NCBI GenBank assembly: GCA_039566865.1
Contig: CM076955.1
Coordinates: forward strand, 7,814,501-7,878,500
Origin: Aurelia coerulea
Lineage: Eukaryota; Cnidaria; Scyphozoa; Semaeostomeae; Ulmaridae
Direction of reading: 5' to 3'
DNA: 64,000 nucleotides
Below are positions 10,346-20,418 of the stretch, in pieces (the stretch's first letter is position 1; each line of letters begins with the position of its first letter). The translations under genes and the position numbers were made by a program. Under the pieces are notes generated by a model, which worked only from the letters and a program-made list of their open reading frames with translations, ran no database searches and was not told the origin of the DNA.

Positions 10346-12130
10346 TTGTGCCTAATCTTTGACAAATGCCTTGATACGGGAAAGTATCCTTCAATATGGA
10401 AAAAAGCAAATGTAGTTCCTGTACACAAAAAGGGTAGTCGACAATGCAAAAAGAACTATCGACCAATTTCTTTGCTTCCAATATTTGGAAAAATGTTTGA
10501 AAAATTGATCTATGATTATATTTATGAGCACCTGTGCGACAACGGACTGTTAACACCACATCAATCGGGTTTCCGTCCAGGTGATTCGACAGTCAACCAG
10601 TTGTTGGCAATAAGTCATAAAATCTATTGCGCCTTTGACGATATTCCAAGTAAAGAAACAAGGGCTGTTTTTCTTGACCTATCTAAGGCCTTTGACAGAG
10701 TTTGGCACGAGGGCTTACTGTATAAACTGGAATGCAGTGGGATATCTGGAAGCCTCCTTGCACTAATTCGCGATTTTCTTGCAAACCGTGAACAACGTGT
10801 TCTATTAAATGGGAAAAACTCAGAATGGGCAACAATTTCTGCTGGAGTACCTCAAGGCTCGGTTTTAGGACCCTTGTTTTTTCTTGTCTACATAAATGAC
10901 CTTGTTGATGACTTAAAGAGTGATGTTAAGATCTTTGCTGACGACACATCTCTATTTTCTGTTGTGAATGATGTAGCCAGAACTGCCGAAGAACTAAACA
11001 GTGATTTAGAGACAGTTAATATGTGGGCATGGCAATGGAAAATGCAGTTTAATGCTGACAAAACTGTTGAACTCATCTTCTCCACAAAAAGAGTTAAACC
11101 CTTTCATCCCCCTCTAATGTTAGGAAATGATGTGGTAACAGAAAAGGCCGAGCATAAGCACCTTGGCATGATTCTGGATCCCAAGCTGGATTTCCAGAGT
11201 CCTATCAAGGAAGCTATCTTAAAGGCAAGACGAGGAATTGGATTAATACGACATATTTCTAATTATGTTTCTAGGGACGTTCTTAATCAAATGTACAAGC
11301 TTTATGTTAGACCTCATTTAGATTATGGTGACATTGTCTACCACAGGCATGACCCTGAGATGCTCCAAAGCTTCACGCGTAAGATAGAACAAACTCAATA
11401 TTTGGCTGCCTTGGCGGTGACCGGTGCATGGAGAGGTACAAATAGGCAAAGGCTGTATGAAGAACTGGGGTGGGAAAGTCTCTATCAGAGGAGATGGTAT
11501 AGACGCTTGTGCCATTTTTTTAAATTAAAGAACTCACACCATCCTGAGTATTTGTATGCAGAAATTCCTCCTGAGCGTCAAGTCATGTACAACCTCAGAA
11601 GTGCACGTCTGTATGAACAAAACATAGGTAGGACTGTCCGGTTCTCAAACACCTACTTCCAGAATACCTTTTCTGAATGGAACTCGCTCACTCTTGATAT
11701 TAGAAATTCTACATCAATTGCTGAGTTCAAGCGTAAATTGCTGGGAATCATAAGGCCTGCTCAAAAGCCTACTTATAATATACATGATATAGCAGGTATT
11801 AGACTTCTGACCAAGCTTCGTTTGAATTTTAGTGCCTTAAATGAACACAAATTTAGGCATAATTTTGAATGTCTGGACCCTATCTGTGCTTGTGGCACAG
11901 GCAAAGAAGATAACGAGCATTTTCTCCTGCATTGCCCTCTCTTTGAATTACAGCGTAGAGATCTCCTTGGTCAGCTCGGGGACCTTCCTGGCATTGACAT
12001 TGAGAGTTTGGATAGTAAGACTATTTGCGAATTACTACTATTTGGTAGCCCAAACGTAAATGTGATTGTGAACAGAATAATTCTGGAAGCGACCATTTCC
12101 TTCATCAAATCAACACAGCGATTAGGCTAG
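10346..12130 (+). CDS. Reverse transcriptase ORF, C-terminal part (family I)
   Basis: A 594-residue frame, open upstream to about 10319, continues the RT. Visible motifs are NYRPISLLP near residue 37, DLSKAFD at 111-117, GVPQGSVLGP at 167-176 and FADD at 197-200, where FADD replaces the more usual YADD but keeps both catalytic aspartates. Near residue 513 a CxC...H...C cluster (ICACGTGKEDNEHFLLHC) matches the C-terminal Cys/His region of such elements. The enzyme would copy element RNA at a nick made by the endonuclease. The listed start Met is not the natural start; the chain is a continuation of the 8368 frame across one frameshift. The thumb and C-terminal domain are uninterrupted. Confidence 0.88.
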   Translation: MCLIFDKCLDTGKYPSIWKKANVVPVHKKGSRQCKKNYRPISLLPIFGKMFEKLIYDYIYEHLCDNGLLTPHQSGFRPGDSTVNQLLAISHKIYCAFDDIPSKETRAVFLDLSKAFDRVWHEGLLYKLECSGISGSLLALIRDFLANREQRVLLNGKNSEWATISAGVPQGSVLGPLFFLVYINDLVDDLKSDVKIFADDTSLFSVVNDVARTAEELNSDLETVNMWAWQWKMQFNADKTVELIFSTKRVKPFHPPLMLGNDVVTEKAEHKHLGMILDPKLDFQSPIKEAILKARRGIGLIRHISNYVSRDVLNQMYKLYVRPHLDYGDIVYHRHDPEMLQSFTRKIEQTQYLAALAVTGAWRGTNRQRLYEELGWESLYQRRWYRRLCHFFKLKNSHHPEYLYAEIPPERQVMYNLRSARLYEQNIGRTVRFSNTYFQNTFSEWNSLTLDIRNSTSIAEFKRKLLGIIRPAQKPTYNIHDIAGIRLLTKLRLNFSALNEHKFRHNFECLDPICACGTGKEDNEHFLLHCPLFELQRRDLLGQLGDLPGIDIESLDSKTICELLLFGSPNVNVIVNRIILEATISFIKSTQRLG

Positions 12131-12271
12131 AAATAAAACCATCAAATCACAGCGCACCCCAACAGGTGAGTCAGAGATATATTTCTTTGACGCACCTGGA
12201 ACACCTTAATTTTTGTAACGTTGTTTTATTTGTTAGACTAGGTACTGTCGTAGTATTGAACTGTTGTAAGT

Positions 12272-12324
12272 GTCGTTCGTAGTGAGAACTCGATGACTTT
12301 GTGTCCTTTCTCGCTACGAACGAC
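12272..12324 (+). other. 3' UTR hairpin of family I element
   Basis: A 16-base stem (12272-12287 pairing with 12309-12324, one G-T type mismatch, GTCGTTCGTAG...CTACGAACGAC) encloses a 21-base loop about 150 bases after the RT stop. 3' UTR stem-loops are often recognised by the element's own RT; that role is inference here. Confidence 0.7.
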
Positions 12325-12469
12325 ATAATTTTTTTTTCTTTTCTCAATTCTAGTTTAACTGTTGTCGTTGCTTTGTATATTTTAATATTAAAACTGAATA
12401 GCTAAATTGCAGCTAATTAAGGCCTACTGTTTACAATATACATGATTTACAGTAAAACTAAAATTAATA

Positions 12470-14348
12470 CAGTGTCGTGCTGGGGATGAGATCGCAGGGG
12501 GGGGCAATAGGTCAAAATGGCGCCCCTTGCTAGACTTATGACTTATCGTCCCTTGTTTCCCCGTGTCCTTTGATTTGCTGATATCAGTTGCTCAATAGGG
12601 ACTCGTACCATTACTCTTATAAAGTGGGTCCCCTGTTTCAAAACGGTGTAAACAAGCGGGAGTTCTCGTACACACAACAAAATCGCTTGGAGCTTAAACA
12701 TTGAAAAGCAAACTTTTAGTACAAAAAATAATGTTTTCCTGACCTACCCATCACAGACAATATACCTTTCAAAGCAGTAATTTTCCTCTGTAGAAACAAA
12801 ATAGATCCATCGCAGCTACGAGAACTCTAGGCCGTATCAACCGCTTTTTTTTGATGCAACAACAAAAGCTGTCTAAATAGCAATTACAACAGTTGTCCTT
12901 ATTGGTTGAAAACTAAATTCTAGCGATTTGATGGGTAAATACGGAACCACTCTATGTGGGCCTAAAGGGGGCCCACGTTGTAAGAGTAATGGTATGAGTC
13001 CCTTTGACCAAGTGATAGCAGCGTTAGCTGAATTCGTCTATTCCTGTTCATTTGTTCATACCAATACAGATTTTCTTTGCAAGGGAAGGAAGTCAATGCC
13101 AGTTTTTCATGATAAAATGCTATTGAAAGTTCTCGAAAACTTCTTTCTAATTCTAAACTGTCAATGAGCTCGTCTTTGTCGAGGGAGAGAAAAATCTTTT
13201 TCCAAACGCCATCATCAGAAGGCCCTCAAGGAGCTCTTGATTCATCGTTGAGCGTATCCGCGACGTGGAAAACGAATGTTCAGCGGTTGATGGCAATTGC
13301 AATAGCATAAACGTGCCCTAAGATGGGATATGCATCCATTAGATGGTACGTGGGATGACATAGCATAGCTGCAAGGCATCAGAACATAAGATCCTTTTGG
13401 ATGATTACAAAGTCCGTCCTGAGCTAAGCAAGCATAAGAAAATCAGAATATCGAGTTCTTCATAATGATCGTTGTGATGCTGTTTTTAGCTACAGTCAGA
13501 GGGATGAATGTTGCTGCTAAAGTCGCCTTCAATAGCAAATCAAGCGCCTTGTAAAACGACAAGAATCGCCCGAAAAGCAAAATTTTGATCTTTATGTCAA
13601 ACGAAGATGATACGCAACAAATAAAAAATCACTACCCCTAGTTGGCTTGGTTCGTGCATGAAACTATTGGTGCATCGTCTAAAATTAGATGTCATGTGAG
13701 ATTAACGATAACCCAAAATTACTTATGCAGAACTCTGCAGAACGTTTCTATTCGCGGGCGTCTAATATGAGACAAGCAGTCACGAAAATAACATCTGTGC
13801 AGAATCGTATGCATGAAGATGTTTTGGTTCAGTGTGATCATGAGCCTTCCCTCAGTGAATGGCGCCATTGTTTGATGGGATTCTGCACCTTTCCTCTCAA
13901 CTTCACCTGCGACGTTTGCATATTTGCATCTGTAGCTGTGCAGGAGGGGGTCCTTCTACCTTCGGTGAGGCTGCGAATGCTAGCCTCTGTGCAGGCCGCC
14001 GGTTACATCATCCTCTAAAGTTGACTTATTTGCATAATGAGTACTATCAACAAGTGGCTAATGATGCGTTCGTTCTAGAAAACGATTGTTTTAACGTAAT
14101 TAAGCTGCTAATGAAGTCAAGAACGTGCCAATTCTGGGTAAATTTGTTGCTGTGCCAGGGTAAACATCATGGTGATTTATCCATCTTATGGTGTCAAATC
14201 TGTCTAACATGAAACATGCCGACGTCAAATTTTTCTATCTGATCGCGGGAAACTTCTGTCTTGTGTGCGCTTTCTGTGCGCTTTCTTTATTTCAGTGCCA
14301 ATTAGCAGAGGTAAAACGTTAATCAATTGCTTTAACGAGCGTGACGGA

Positions 14349-14379
<31 letters not shown>

Positions 14380-14910
14380 ACTGACTGACCCGGAGCCCCC
14401 TCTTAGATTACAAAGTTGGACTTTGTAATCAAAAAGGATGGCAGCTTGCTCTTTTCGTCAATTTGCTTTCTGTGTATCGCACCTGGCCAATCAAAATCTT
14501 CATAATAATCATCATAGTCATCATAATCATCATAGTCATCATGTATTCGTTGGTTCGTTTTCTGTTTGGCTGGTCTACACATCAAAATCAAATTCGATGT
14601 TTGACTGCTAATTGTGTGATTAATGTTAAGCTTATTTGATTGGAATCATACTTGAATAGATACTCAATGATTTATGAACTAAAAGATAATGACGTGAGAA
14701 GTAGTATTAAACAGCGCCTTCTTTGAGTTTCCATTTGATTTCCTAGTATCATTGCGAATGCGATGTTTCAAGAAGCTGTCTTTGTTCACTAACTAATTGA
14801 TCAGGGCGCCTTCGGCGCCCCCTAAAATAGATATTCTCTCTGGCTCCCCTCAAAATCAACCAGCAGGGGGGGCAGTTGCCCCCCCTGCCCACCCTGCCAG
14901 CACGCCACTG
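12470..14910. mobile_element. Non-autonomous hAT-type element, 2.44 kb
   Basis: Termini CAGTGTCGTGCTGG and CCAGCACGCCACTG are inverted, followed inside by G-rich stretches (12498-12505 and the complementary C-run at 14877-14886). A perfect 8-bp direct repeat aattaata lies at 12462-12469 and 14911-14918. CAGTGGCGT-type ends with 8-bp duplications are typical of hAT elements. No transposase was found; short ORFs at 12928-13167 and 13689-14212 match nothing I recognise. A 1.05 kb repeat at 13383-14432 has a second copy elsewhere in the window and is probably a separate insertion. Confidence 0.85.
13383..14432. mobile_element. 1.05 kb repeat with (CTTT)n and 3' palindrome, copy 1
   Basis: This block is clearly homologous to 19228-20256, from AACATAAGATCCTTTTGG to GGACTTTGTAATCAA. 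Near its left end is GATTACAAAGTC; at its right end is a palindrome built of the same word (14406-14430), preceded by a (CTTT)n tract at 14349-14379. Subterminal inverted words, a simple-repeat array near the 3' end and a terminal stem-loop without a clear target duplication resemble Helentron-derived elements. That class call is tentative. No coding capacity. Confidence 0.6.
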
Positions 14911-15355
14911 AATTAATATATATTACAGGACAAATCAGAGTTAAAATCTATCATGTTAGAAACCCAACTTGTGGGATATATACTTTGCAAAGCCTACAGT
15001 TGCATGCTCCACCATTCCAACATCTAATTCGTTTTTTGAACATAGGAAGGCTGTTTAATTGTTTTAGTTCTTGCGGTAAATGCTGTCACAGTTTATTTCC
15101 AAGGTAAGTAATGGACTCAACTCCAAAGGACGTAGTTCGTACTTTTGGCAGTTGAGCGTCATTACCATGCCTTAGGCAGTACCTAATATTTCGTTGTATG
15201 AAAATATCCTTCATGAATGGTGGATTCAGACCGCATTTCAGGAGAAAACCGAAATCATTCTCGTAATCTTTATATGCAATGCGTAATGCTCTTTTTTTAA
15301 TGCAGTTAAATGTGTCAATAACAATTCTTAACTGTACTAGGTAGAGTATTCCACA

Positions 15356-16560
15356 ATGCCCTTACGCACTAGCGCTTGCAGAGCAGATGAGTCGATGGGA
15401 GTAACGCCAGGAGCAGAAAAGGGCAATATGAAAAGTTGCAGCCTTGTTCCCGCGAAGGATAAATTCATTCACCCTTTGGCCATAAAAAGATTTACATTTC
15501 GCGTTTCTTTTTGCAGATTGATACGTAAACTAATAATCTACCGGATGAGTCAGAAAAAGGATCCCCGCTTGGAAGGCCACTGCTCCATGAATATCAAAGC
15601 AATAATCTTGAAAAGTATCTTGTTTTATTGCCGATATGTTCAATTAGGTTCAGTAATTTACCCGGCCTTCATCGGCCATTCCTTCCCGTGGATATGGGTG
15701 ATTTTCTGCAGAAAGCCCCTTCAAAAAACCTGCAAAAACGAATGAAAACAATGAGCACATTTTCCTTCCTAAAATTGATGACACTCACACAAACTCATGT
15801 ATTTTGTCCTCTTGGGAGAATTGAATCCCCCTGAATAGGTCATCGATACCAGGAGGAGGACTTGTTCATCCTCCCAAGAGGATAGAACGTCCTAAAGCCT
15901 TCACAAGTCATTGCCGTAAGGCATTGTAGGGCAGAAATATTAGGGAAATCTGTTTATGATTTTTGGCACGTTTTGAAGGTTTTTTGAAGAGGCTTTCTGG
16001 AGCAAATCCCTCATAATTTCAGAATGGAGCAGCCGACTTCAGTCAGGTAAATTTAATAGTAGATTTGAACATTTCTACCATAAAACTATATATTTGCCGA
16101 TATCATTGGTCTTGATATCCAGGGAGCCGTGACCTTTCAAACGGGGATTCTTTTTTCTGACTCACCCGGTATTACTCTCATCTTATTCAAGTTGCTTTCG
16201 AAATTCCACTCCCTACTAAATCTGTCTTTGGGATTCATGACCCAATAGGCATATCCTATCTTACTAAACTTAAAGTAGGTCTTAGCAAATTAAGCCTTCA
16301 CAAATCCAAGCACAATTTTAGGAATGCCAAAAATCCAATGTGCCTTACCTATCATCGTATTGAGAGCACGGAGCAATTTTTTGTTGCTTTGCCCTTCGTT
16401 TTCGGCTCAATTTCGAAACCTTCCCGGTGGAGTTTTTGCACTACTACGAACATGTGGATGTATCGATCCTTAAAATGAAGTTTTTAGGCAACTTTTATTA
16501 TACAGTGATAAAGACCTCCCAAATCACATCAACAGAAATATACTCCATTTGACTCTACAA
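15356..16560 (+). pseudogene. Family I RT C-terminal remnant
   Basis: Outside the MITE at 15541-16169, the plus strand reads as the C-terminal part of a family I-type protein. Recognisable pieces are GIHDPIGISYLTKLKVGLSKL near 16220-16285, a decayed Cys/His region near 16340-16400, and DKDLPNHINRNILHLTLQ near 16505-16560. Compare GIRLLTKLRLNFSALN in the 10346 ORF. The frame joins across the MITE when one TA is removed. There are several shifts and stops, so it is an old fragment. Confidence 0.7.
15541..16169. mobile_element. Palindromic Tc1/mariner-type MITE, 629 bp
   Basis: Ends CCGGATGAGTCAGAAAAA and its inverted partner TTTTTTCTGACTCACCCGG are flanked by TA at 15539-15540 and 16170-16171. 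The inverted similarity continues almost to the centre, so the whole unit is one long imperfect hairpin; CCTCTTGGGAG near 15808 pairs with CTCCCAAGAGG near 15872. There is no transposase. Confidence 0.85.
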
Positions 16561-16759
16561 TAGAGCTTCAATACATCCACACAAGCGGTCGATTAAATTA
16601 AGATCACCTAAATCTAGCTAAATGCAACTCAACCACAATGCCAAGTCCATTTTCGTAAAATCCCCTGTCACTTAGCCCGTTCTTCTATTCTTTTGTTTAT
16701 GTGTAGCTTTTTGTAATATACCTTTTAGCTATTCTACAAAAGAGCCTGGATCAAGCGTC
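16561..16759. other. Unassigned spacer before DIRS element
   Basis: No gene is seen. It may include the 3' UTR of the family I remnant and a few bases of host DNA before the DIRS terminal repeat. Confidence 0.4.
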
Positions 16760-17139
16760 ATTCTTCTCTATAATCAGCTACGTCACTACGGAATCCCACG
16801 AGAAGCGGGCGCATGCGCTACAAGTCATTGCGGACTTCGCTACGAGTCATCAAGACGTGTTTTTACAAGCTCAAATTTTCTGCGAAAATTGGTGAGTTTC
16901 TATTTTGCCTTTTCTTTCTAATGATTATAATTGACTAGAGCATTATCGTTTGTTTGCCGTTAACAAACTTCTTTGAAATAATGAGAGTTTATACATAATT
17001 TTCCAGAGTATGTCTGAGTCAGAGTATAGAACTATACATACTTGAGGATGAAACGGAGCGGCAGAACCTCCATTACTGTCTTGGGCTCTTTTGCCAATGG
17101 GCCACTGGCCAGATGAACATGTTTCCACCAGATCGTATC

Positions 17140-17290
17140 CGTCCACCGGACGTATACACCCCTTGTCCACCGGACTTTCTAATTTGCCCTTCGGGATTGC
17201 TGCCTCATCGTCTACCGGACGTATCAACCCTTTGTCCATCGGACTTTCTAATTTGCCCATCGGGCTTGCTGCCTCATCGTCCATCGGACT
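17140..17290 (+). repeat. 69-bp in-frame tandem repeat in DIRS 5' region
   Basis: Units start at 17140, 17209 and 17278 (partial) with CGTCCACCGG-type words. The 69-base period is 23 codons, so reading frame is kept. Units 1 and 2 differ at a handful of bases. Confidence 0.8.
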
Positions 17291-17299
17291 AAACCCGAA

Positions 17300-18180
17300 T
17301 AATGAAAAGTGAAGGTTATCAGACCCTGATGAATTTGAGCCACCAGAAAAACAATCTGTTACCGATGATGATAATGTTGACGAGGGCCTCAGTATTCATG
17401 CTGATGATGATACGGATTCACTTGTTGGTGATGGCCATGATCTTTTGGTTAAATCTAGCAGCAATGAACAGACTGGGCTACTTCAGACCCAATCGGAGTT
17501 GAATTTCTTGATAACTTGGCCAAAGCACTTGAAACCTCTGACGGCCTCGGCACTAATGTTAATGACGCTGGGGAAAGACATTCACTCCTGAAAAATTCAA
17601 AGTTATTTTAGACAAATATAAAAGGCCAGCTAACTGTACTGCCCTGCATCCTATCAAAGTCAATACAGGTGCGTGGGAACGTCTTAAATATAATAAGAAA
17701 CAGGAGGATCTTAGGCTGGCTAACATGCAATAAGTTTTGCGAAAACTTGCTTCATTATGTCGCAAACTACAGCCTTTCTTCTTGCACAGGTTTTTCCTCC
17801 CAAAATCGCGAGGAATTTAACAAGCATGTCTCGCAATCAGAGGATGCATTTGCACTCTTGAGTCACCTGAGCGGAACTATTTCGTCGCTTCGACGAAGCA
17901 CTATGAAGCCCCTGCTAAAACCGGACTATCAAGCATTTTGCTCCTCCATCACTGTCCGTACCTTTTCGGTGATGATTTGAATAAGCAGCTCAAAGAGGCT
18001 GAAGAATCCAACAAAGTTGCGAAGGTTTTCAAGGGTAATTTCAATAATCGCTTCAAACAGCAACCTCAAAACCAAAACCCCTCCTAGCGAACAATGCAAG
18101 GCGTAATTTCTTATAGCAGGGCAACCGGCCGGAATCAATTCGGAAGAAGCAACCGTAACACAGAAACAACAGCTTCCAAA
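17300..18180 (+). pseudogene. DIRS gag-like pseudogene
   Basis: After an acidic stretch (TDDDNVDEGLSIHADDDTD near 17360-17420) the plus strand reads LNFL, DNLAKALETSD and, around 17586-17720, FKVILDKYKRPANC and VNTGAWERLKYNKKQEDL in shifting frames. This matches the DIRS gag-like protein pattern of a conserved Lys/Tyr-rich core followed by a K/N-Q-x-L-x segment. The product would be the structural protein of the element. At least three frame changes interrupt it. Assignment rests on recognisable motifs plus position upstream of a DIRS RT. Confidence 0.65.
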
Positions 18181-18199
18181 CTCCAGCCAACCTCCCTCA

Positions 18200-18859
18200 A
18201 TGAGGGAAAACATTTTGATCGATTTGGAACAGTTTAATGTAAGTGAATTTATTGACTATTTACCTTCCCTAGTATCCTTACTTTTACATGAATGTGAAAA
18301 TTTTAGAGCTGGTAGAGTATCAAATTTTCTACCGGAGTGGAAGTCACTTACAACGGACCCAGATGTTATTTCAAACGTCTCTGGCGTAAAGATTGAATGT
18401 GATTTTCTTCCTAAGCAACCTGCTCGTGACAAATCACACTTTAGTCAGGCTGATTTTTGGTATCCTTCAAAAAGAGATGGATAACTTATTATCAAAAGCG
18501 GTTCTGGAACCTGCGTCGGCAGCAGCTGGACAGATAATTTCGCCTATTTTACGTCCAAACCGGACGGAACGCACCGGATGATAATGAACCTCAAATATTT
18601 TAACCAGTGCGTGACTTATAGCCATTTCTAAATGGACACATTGAATACGATCATTAACTTGATTACGCCCAATTGTTTTATGGCATCATTAACTTGAACG
18701 TGCCTATTATAGTGTCGATATTGCTCCTGAAGATAGAAATTTCTCAGGCTTGAATTCAATGATCAATTACTGCAATATACGGCATTACCTAATGAGCTTT
18801 CCTCTTGTCCACGCTTTCACTAAAATTCTGAAACCGGCTTTGTTTACCCTTCACAAAGA
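18200..18859 (+). pseudogene. DIRS reverse transcriptase, N-terminal part
   Basis: The segment begins with FRAGRVSNFLPEWKSLT and VSGVKIECDFLP (18300-18420), the usual start of DIRS RT. It runs on through EMDNLLSKAVLEP, ISPI, LNLKYFNQCV near 18590, HFKMDTLNTIINLITP near 18625 and FTKILKPALFTLH up to 18854. It spans several frames with stops. It breaks off inside the RT palm at 18859, where the family II element was inserted, and continues at 23586. Confidence 0.8.
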
Positions 18860-20418
18860 CGAACAAGACGAAAGCGCAGCAGAGGCAAAGGCAAAGGCCC
18901 ACAAAACGCTAAACCTGCTGCAAACCAACTTGATCATGAGCCGTCGACTTCCCAACAAAAATCCAACGAAAATGCCAGTGCTGCTCATACTAGTGTTAGA
19001 TGCAATAATGCCTCCGTAAACGTCACCCCTGGAGATGGGAGCAACACAAATTCCGAATGCAGCAACACGCATGATACTCAAACAGAAACAGCGACAAATG
19101 GTAATTGCAATGGAACCAATAATAACAACAAGATTAACAAACTGGGTAAGCACACTACAATTGCTGTTGGTGACTCCCTATTGAAGAATATTAAAGGCTG
19201 GAAACTCAAAAGCAGATTCGAAGAAAAACATAAGATCCTTTTGGATGATTACAAAGTCTGTCCTGAGCTAAACAAGCTAAGAATATCTGAATATTGATTT
19301 CTTCATAACCCCAAATGATCGTAGATGCTGTTTTTAGCTACAGTCAGAGAGATGAGTGTTGCTCCAAAAGTCACCTTCAATAGAAAATCAAGCGCCTTGT
19401 ATAAGAAAAAGAACCGCATCAAAGGCAACATTTTGGTCTTTATGTCAAGCGAGAATGATACGCAAAAATCAAAAGTCATTACCCCTAGTTTGCTTAGTTC
19501 GTGCACAAAACTATTGGCGCATTTGTGTCAAATGAGATGTCATGTGAGATTTACGATAACGCAAAATTACTTATGCAGAACCCAACAGAACGTTTCAATT
19601 GTTGCTATTCGCGGGCATCTAATTTGAGACAAGCAGTCACGAAGATAACCTCTGTGTAGAATGATATGCATGAAGATGGTTTGGTTCAGTGTGATCTCGT
19701 GCCTTCCCCCTGTCAATGGCGCCATTGTTTGCTGGGATTCTGCAACTTTCTGTAGCTGTGTAGGAGGAGGATCCTTTTACCTTCGGTGATGCTGCGAATG
19801 CTAACCTCTGTGCAGGCCACCGGTTACATCATCCTCTAAAGTTGACTTATTTGCATAATGAGTACTATCAATAAGGCTAATGATTCGTTCGTTCTAGAAA
19901 ACGATTGTTTTGACATAATTGAGCTGCTAATGAAGTCAAGAACGTGCCAATTCTGTGTAAATTTGTTGTTGTGCCAGGGTAAACATCAAGGTGATTTATC
20001 CATCTTACGGTGTCAAATCTGTCTAACATGAAATAAGCCGACGTCAAATGTTCCTATAGGATCGCGGGAAACTTCTGTCTTGTATGCGTTTTATGTGCGC
20101 TTTCTTTATTTCAGTGCCAATTAGCTGAGATAAAACGTTAATCAATTGCTTTAACGAGCGCGACGGAAGTGGGTTACTTACTTTCTTTCTTTCTTTCTTT
20201 CTCACTGACTGACATCGAAGCCCCTTCTTAGATTACAAAGTGGACTTTGTAATCAATGAGCAGATTTTCATTAAATGTTTTCCCGGTGCAACGACGAAAG
20301 ATATGACCAGCTACTGCAAGCCTGCAATCGAAAAGAAACCGGATCGAATAATCTTGCACTGTGGGACAAATGATCTAAGAACGAACAAATCTGAAGTTGC
20401 AATATCAACCGAAATTGA
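18860..20418 (+). pseudogene. ORF1 with SGNH-esterase domain, disrupted (family II)
   Basis: From 18860 one frame reads a basic start (TRRKRSRGKGKGP), an Asn/Ser/Thr-rich linker, then AVGDSLLKNIKGWKLKSR up to about 19225. This is block I (GDS) of an SGNH/GDSL-type esterase. After the insertion at 19228-20256 it resumes with NEQIFIKCFPGATTKDM and ILHCGTNDLR (block III GTND). The rest of the domain, including the catalytic His block, has been deleted before the endonuclease starts near 20419. Esterase domains in ORF1 are known in CR1/L2-type elements; their role in retrotransposition is not settled. Compare the fuller copy at 50975-51781. Confidence 0.75.
19228..20256. mobile_element. 1.03 kb repeat with (CTTT)n and 3' palindrome, copy 2
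   Basis: This block is homologous to 13383-14432 along its whole length, with small indels. It sits inside the SGNH coding sequence of the family II element, between GWKLKSRFEEK and NEQIFIKCFPG, so its insertion is certain. Its right end is GATTACAAAGTGGACTTTGTAATC-like, a near-perfect palindrome at 20231-20254, preceded by (CTTT)n at about 20179-20201. No convincing target duplication is present. Confidence 0.7.

Larger units (their letters stand above)
8093..12394 (+). mobile_element. Family I APE-type non-LTR retrotransposon with 2A motif
   Basis: A nearly complete plus-strand element: a hydrophobic leader, a 2A motif, AP-like endonuclease, reverse transcriptase, a C-terminal Cys/His region, and a 3' UTR with a long hairpin. 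One frameshift between 10311 and 10326 splits the single long frame in two. The left limit is arbitrary, set at the first open frame with similar composition. The right limit is set where a minus-strand family II 3' UTR starts. Decayed 3' ends of related elements are at 15356-16560 and 60256-60884. Placement in the CR1-like group is inference from the RT and endonuclease motifs. Confidence 0.85.
12395..15345 (-). mobile_element. Family II retrotransposon 3' end, minus strand, split by hAT
   Basis: 12395-12469 matches the 3' UTR of the minus-strand family II copies (GCAGCTAATTAAGGCCTAC, compare 29665 and 55289). 14919-15345 matches their C-terminal coding region (compare 29765-30000 and 30340-30520). 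The two halves are separated exactly by the hAT element at 12470-14910. The coding part is decayed, with several stops, and it is 5' truncated near 15345. It is older than the copies at 29.6 and 57.3 kb. Confidence 0.8.

Noticed and set aside
14403..14591. Asp/Tyr-rich minus-strand ORF (DDYDDYDDY)
   Set aside because: It translates a TCA/TAG simple repeat inside the hAT-type element and runs over the end of another repeat.
12470..14910. A hAT transposase gene inside the 2.44 kb element
   Set aside because: No ORF longer than about 117 codons and no recognisable transposase motif on either strand.
15356..15745. 129-codon plus-strand ORF as a gene
   Set aside because: It joins a decayed RT tail to the left arm of a mariner MITE; the open frame is accidental.
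19211..20266. agcagatt direct repeat as an 8-bp target duplication of the 1 kb repeat
   Set aside because: Alignment with the SGNH domain of copy I shows that NEQ and EEK on either side are host coding bases, so the real ends lie inside and the match is a coincidence.
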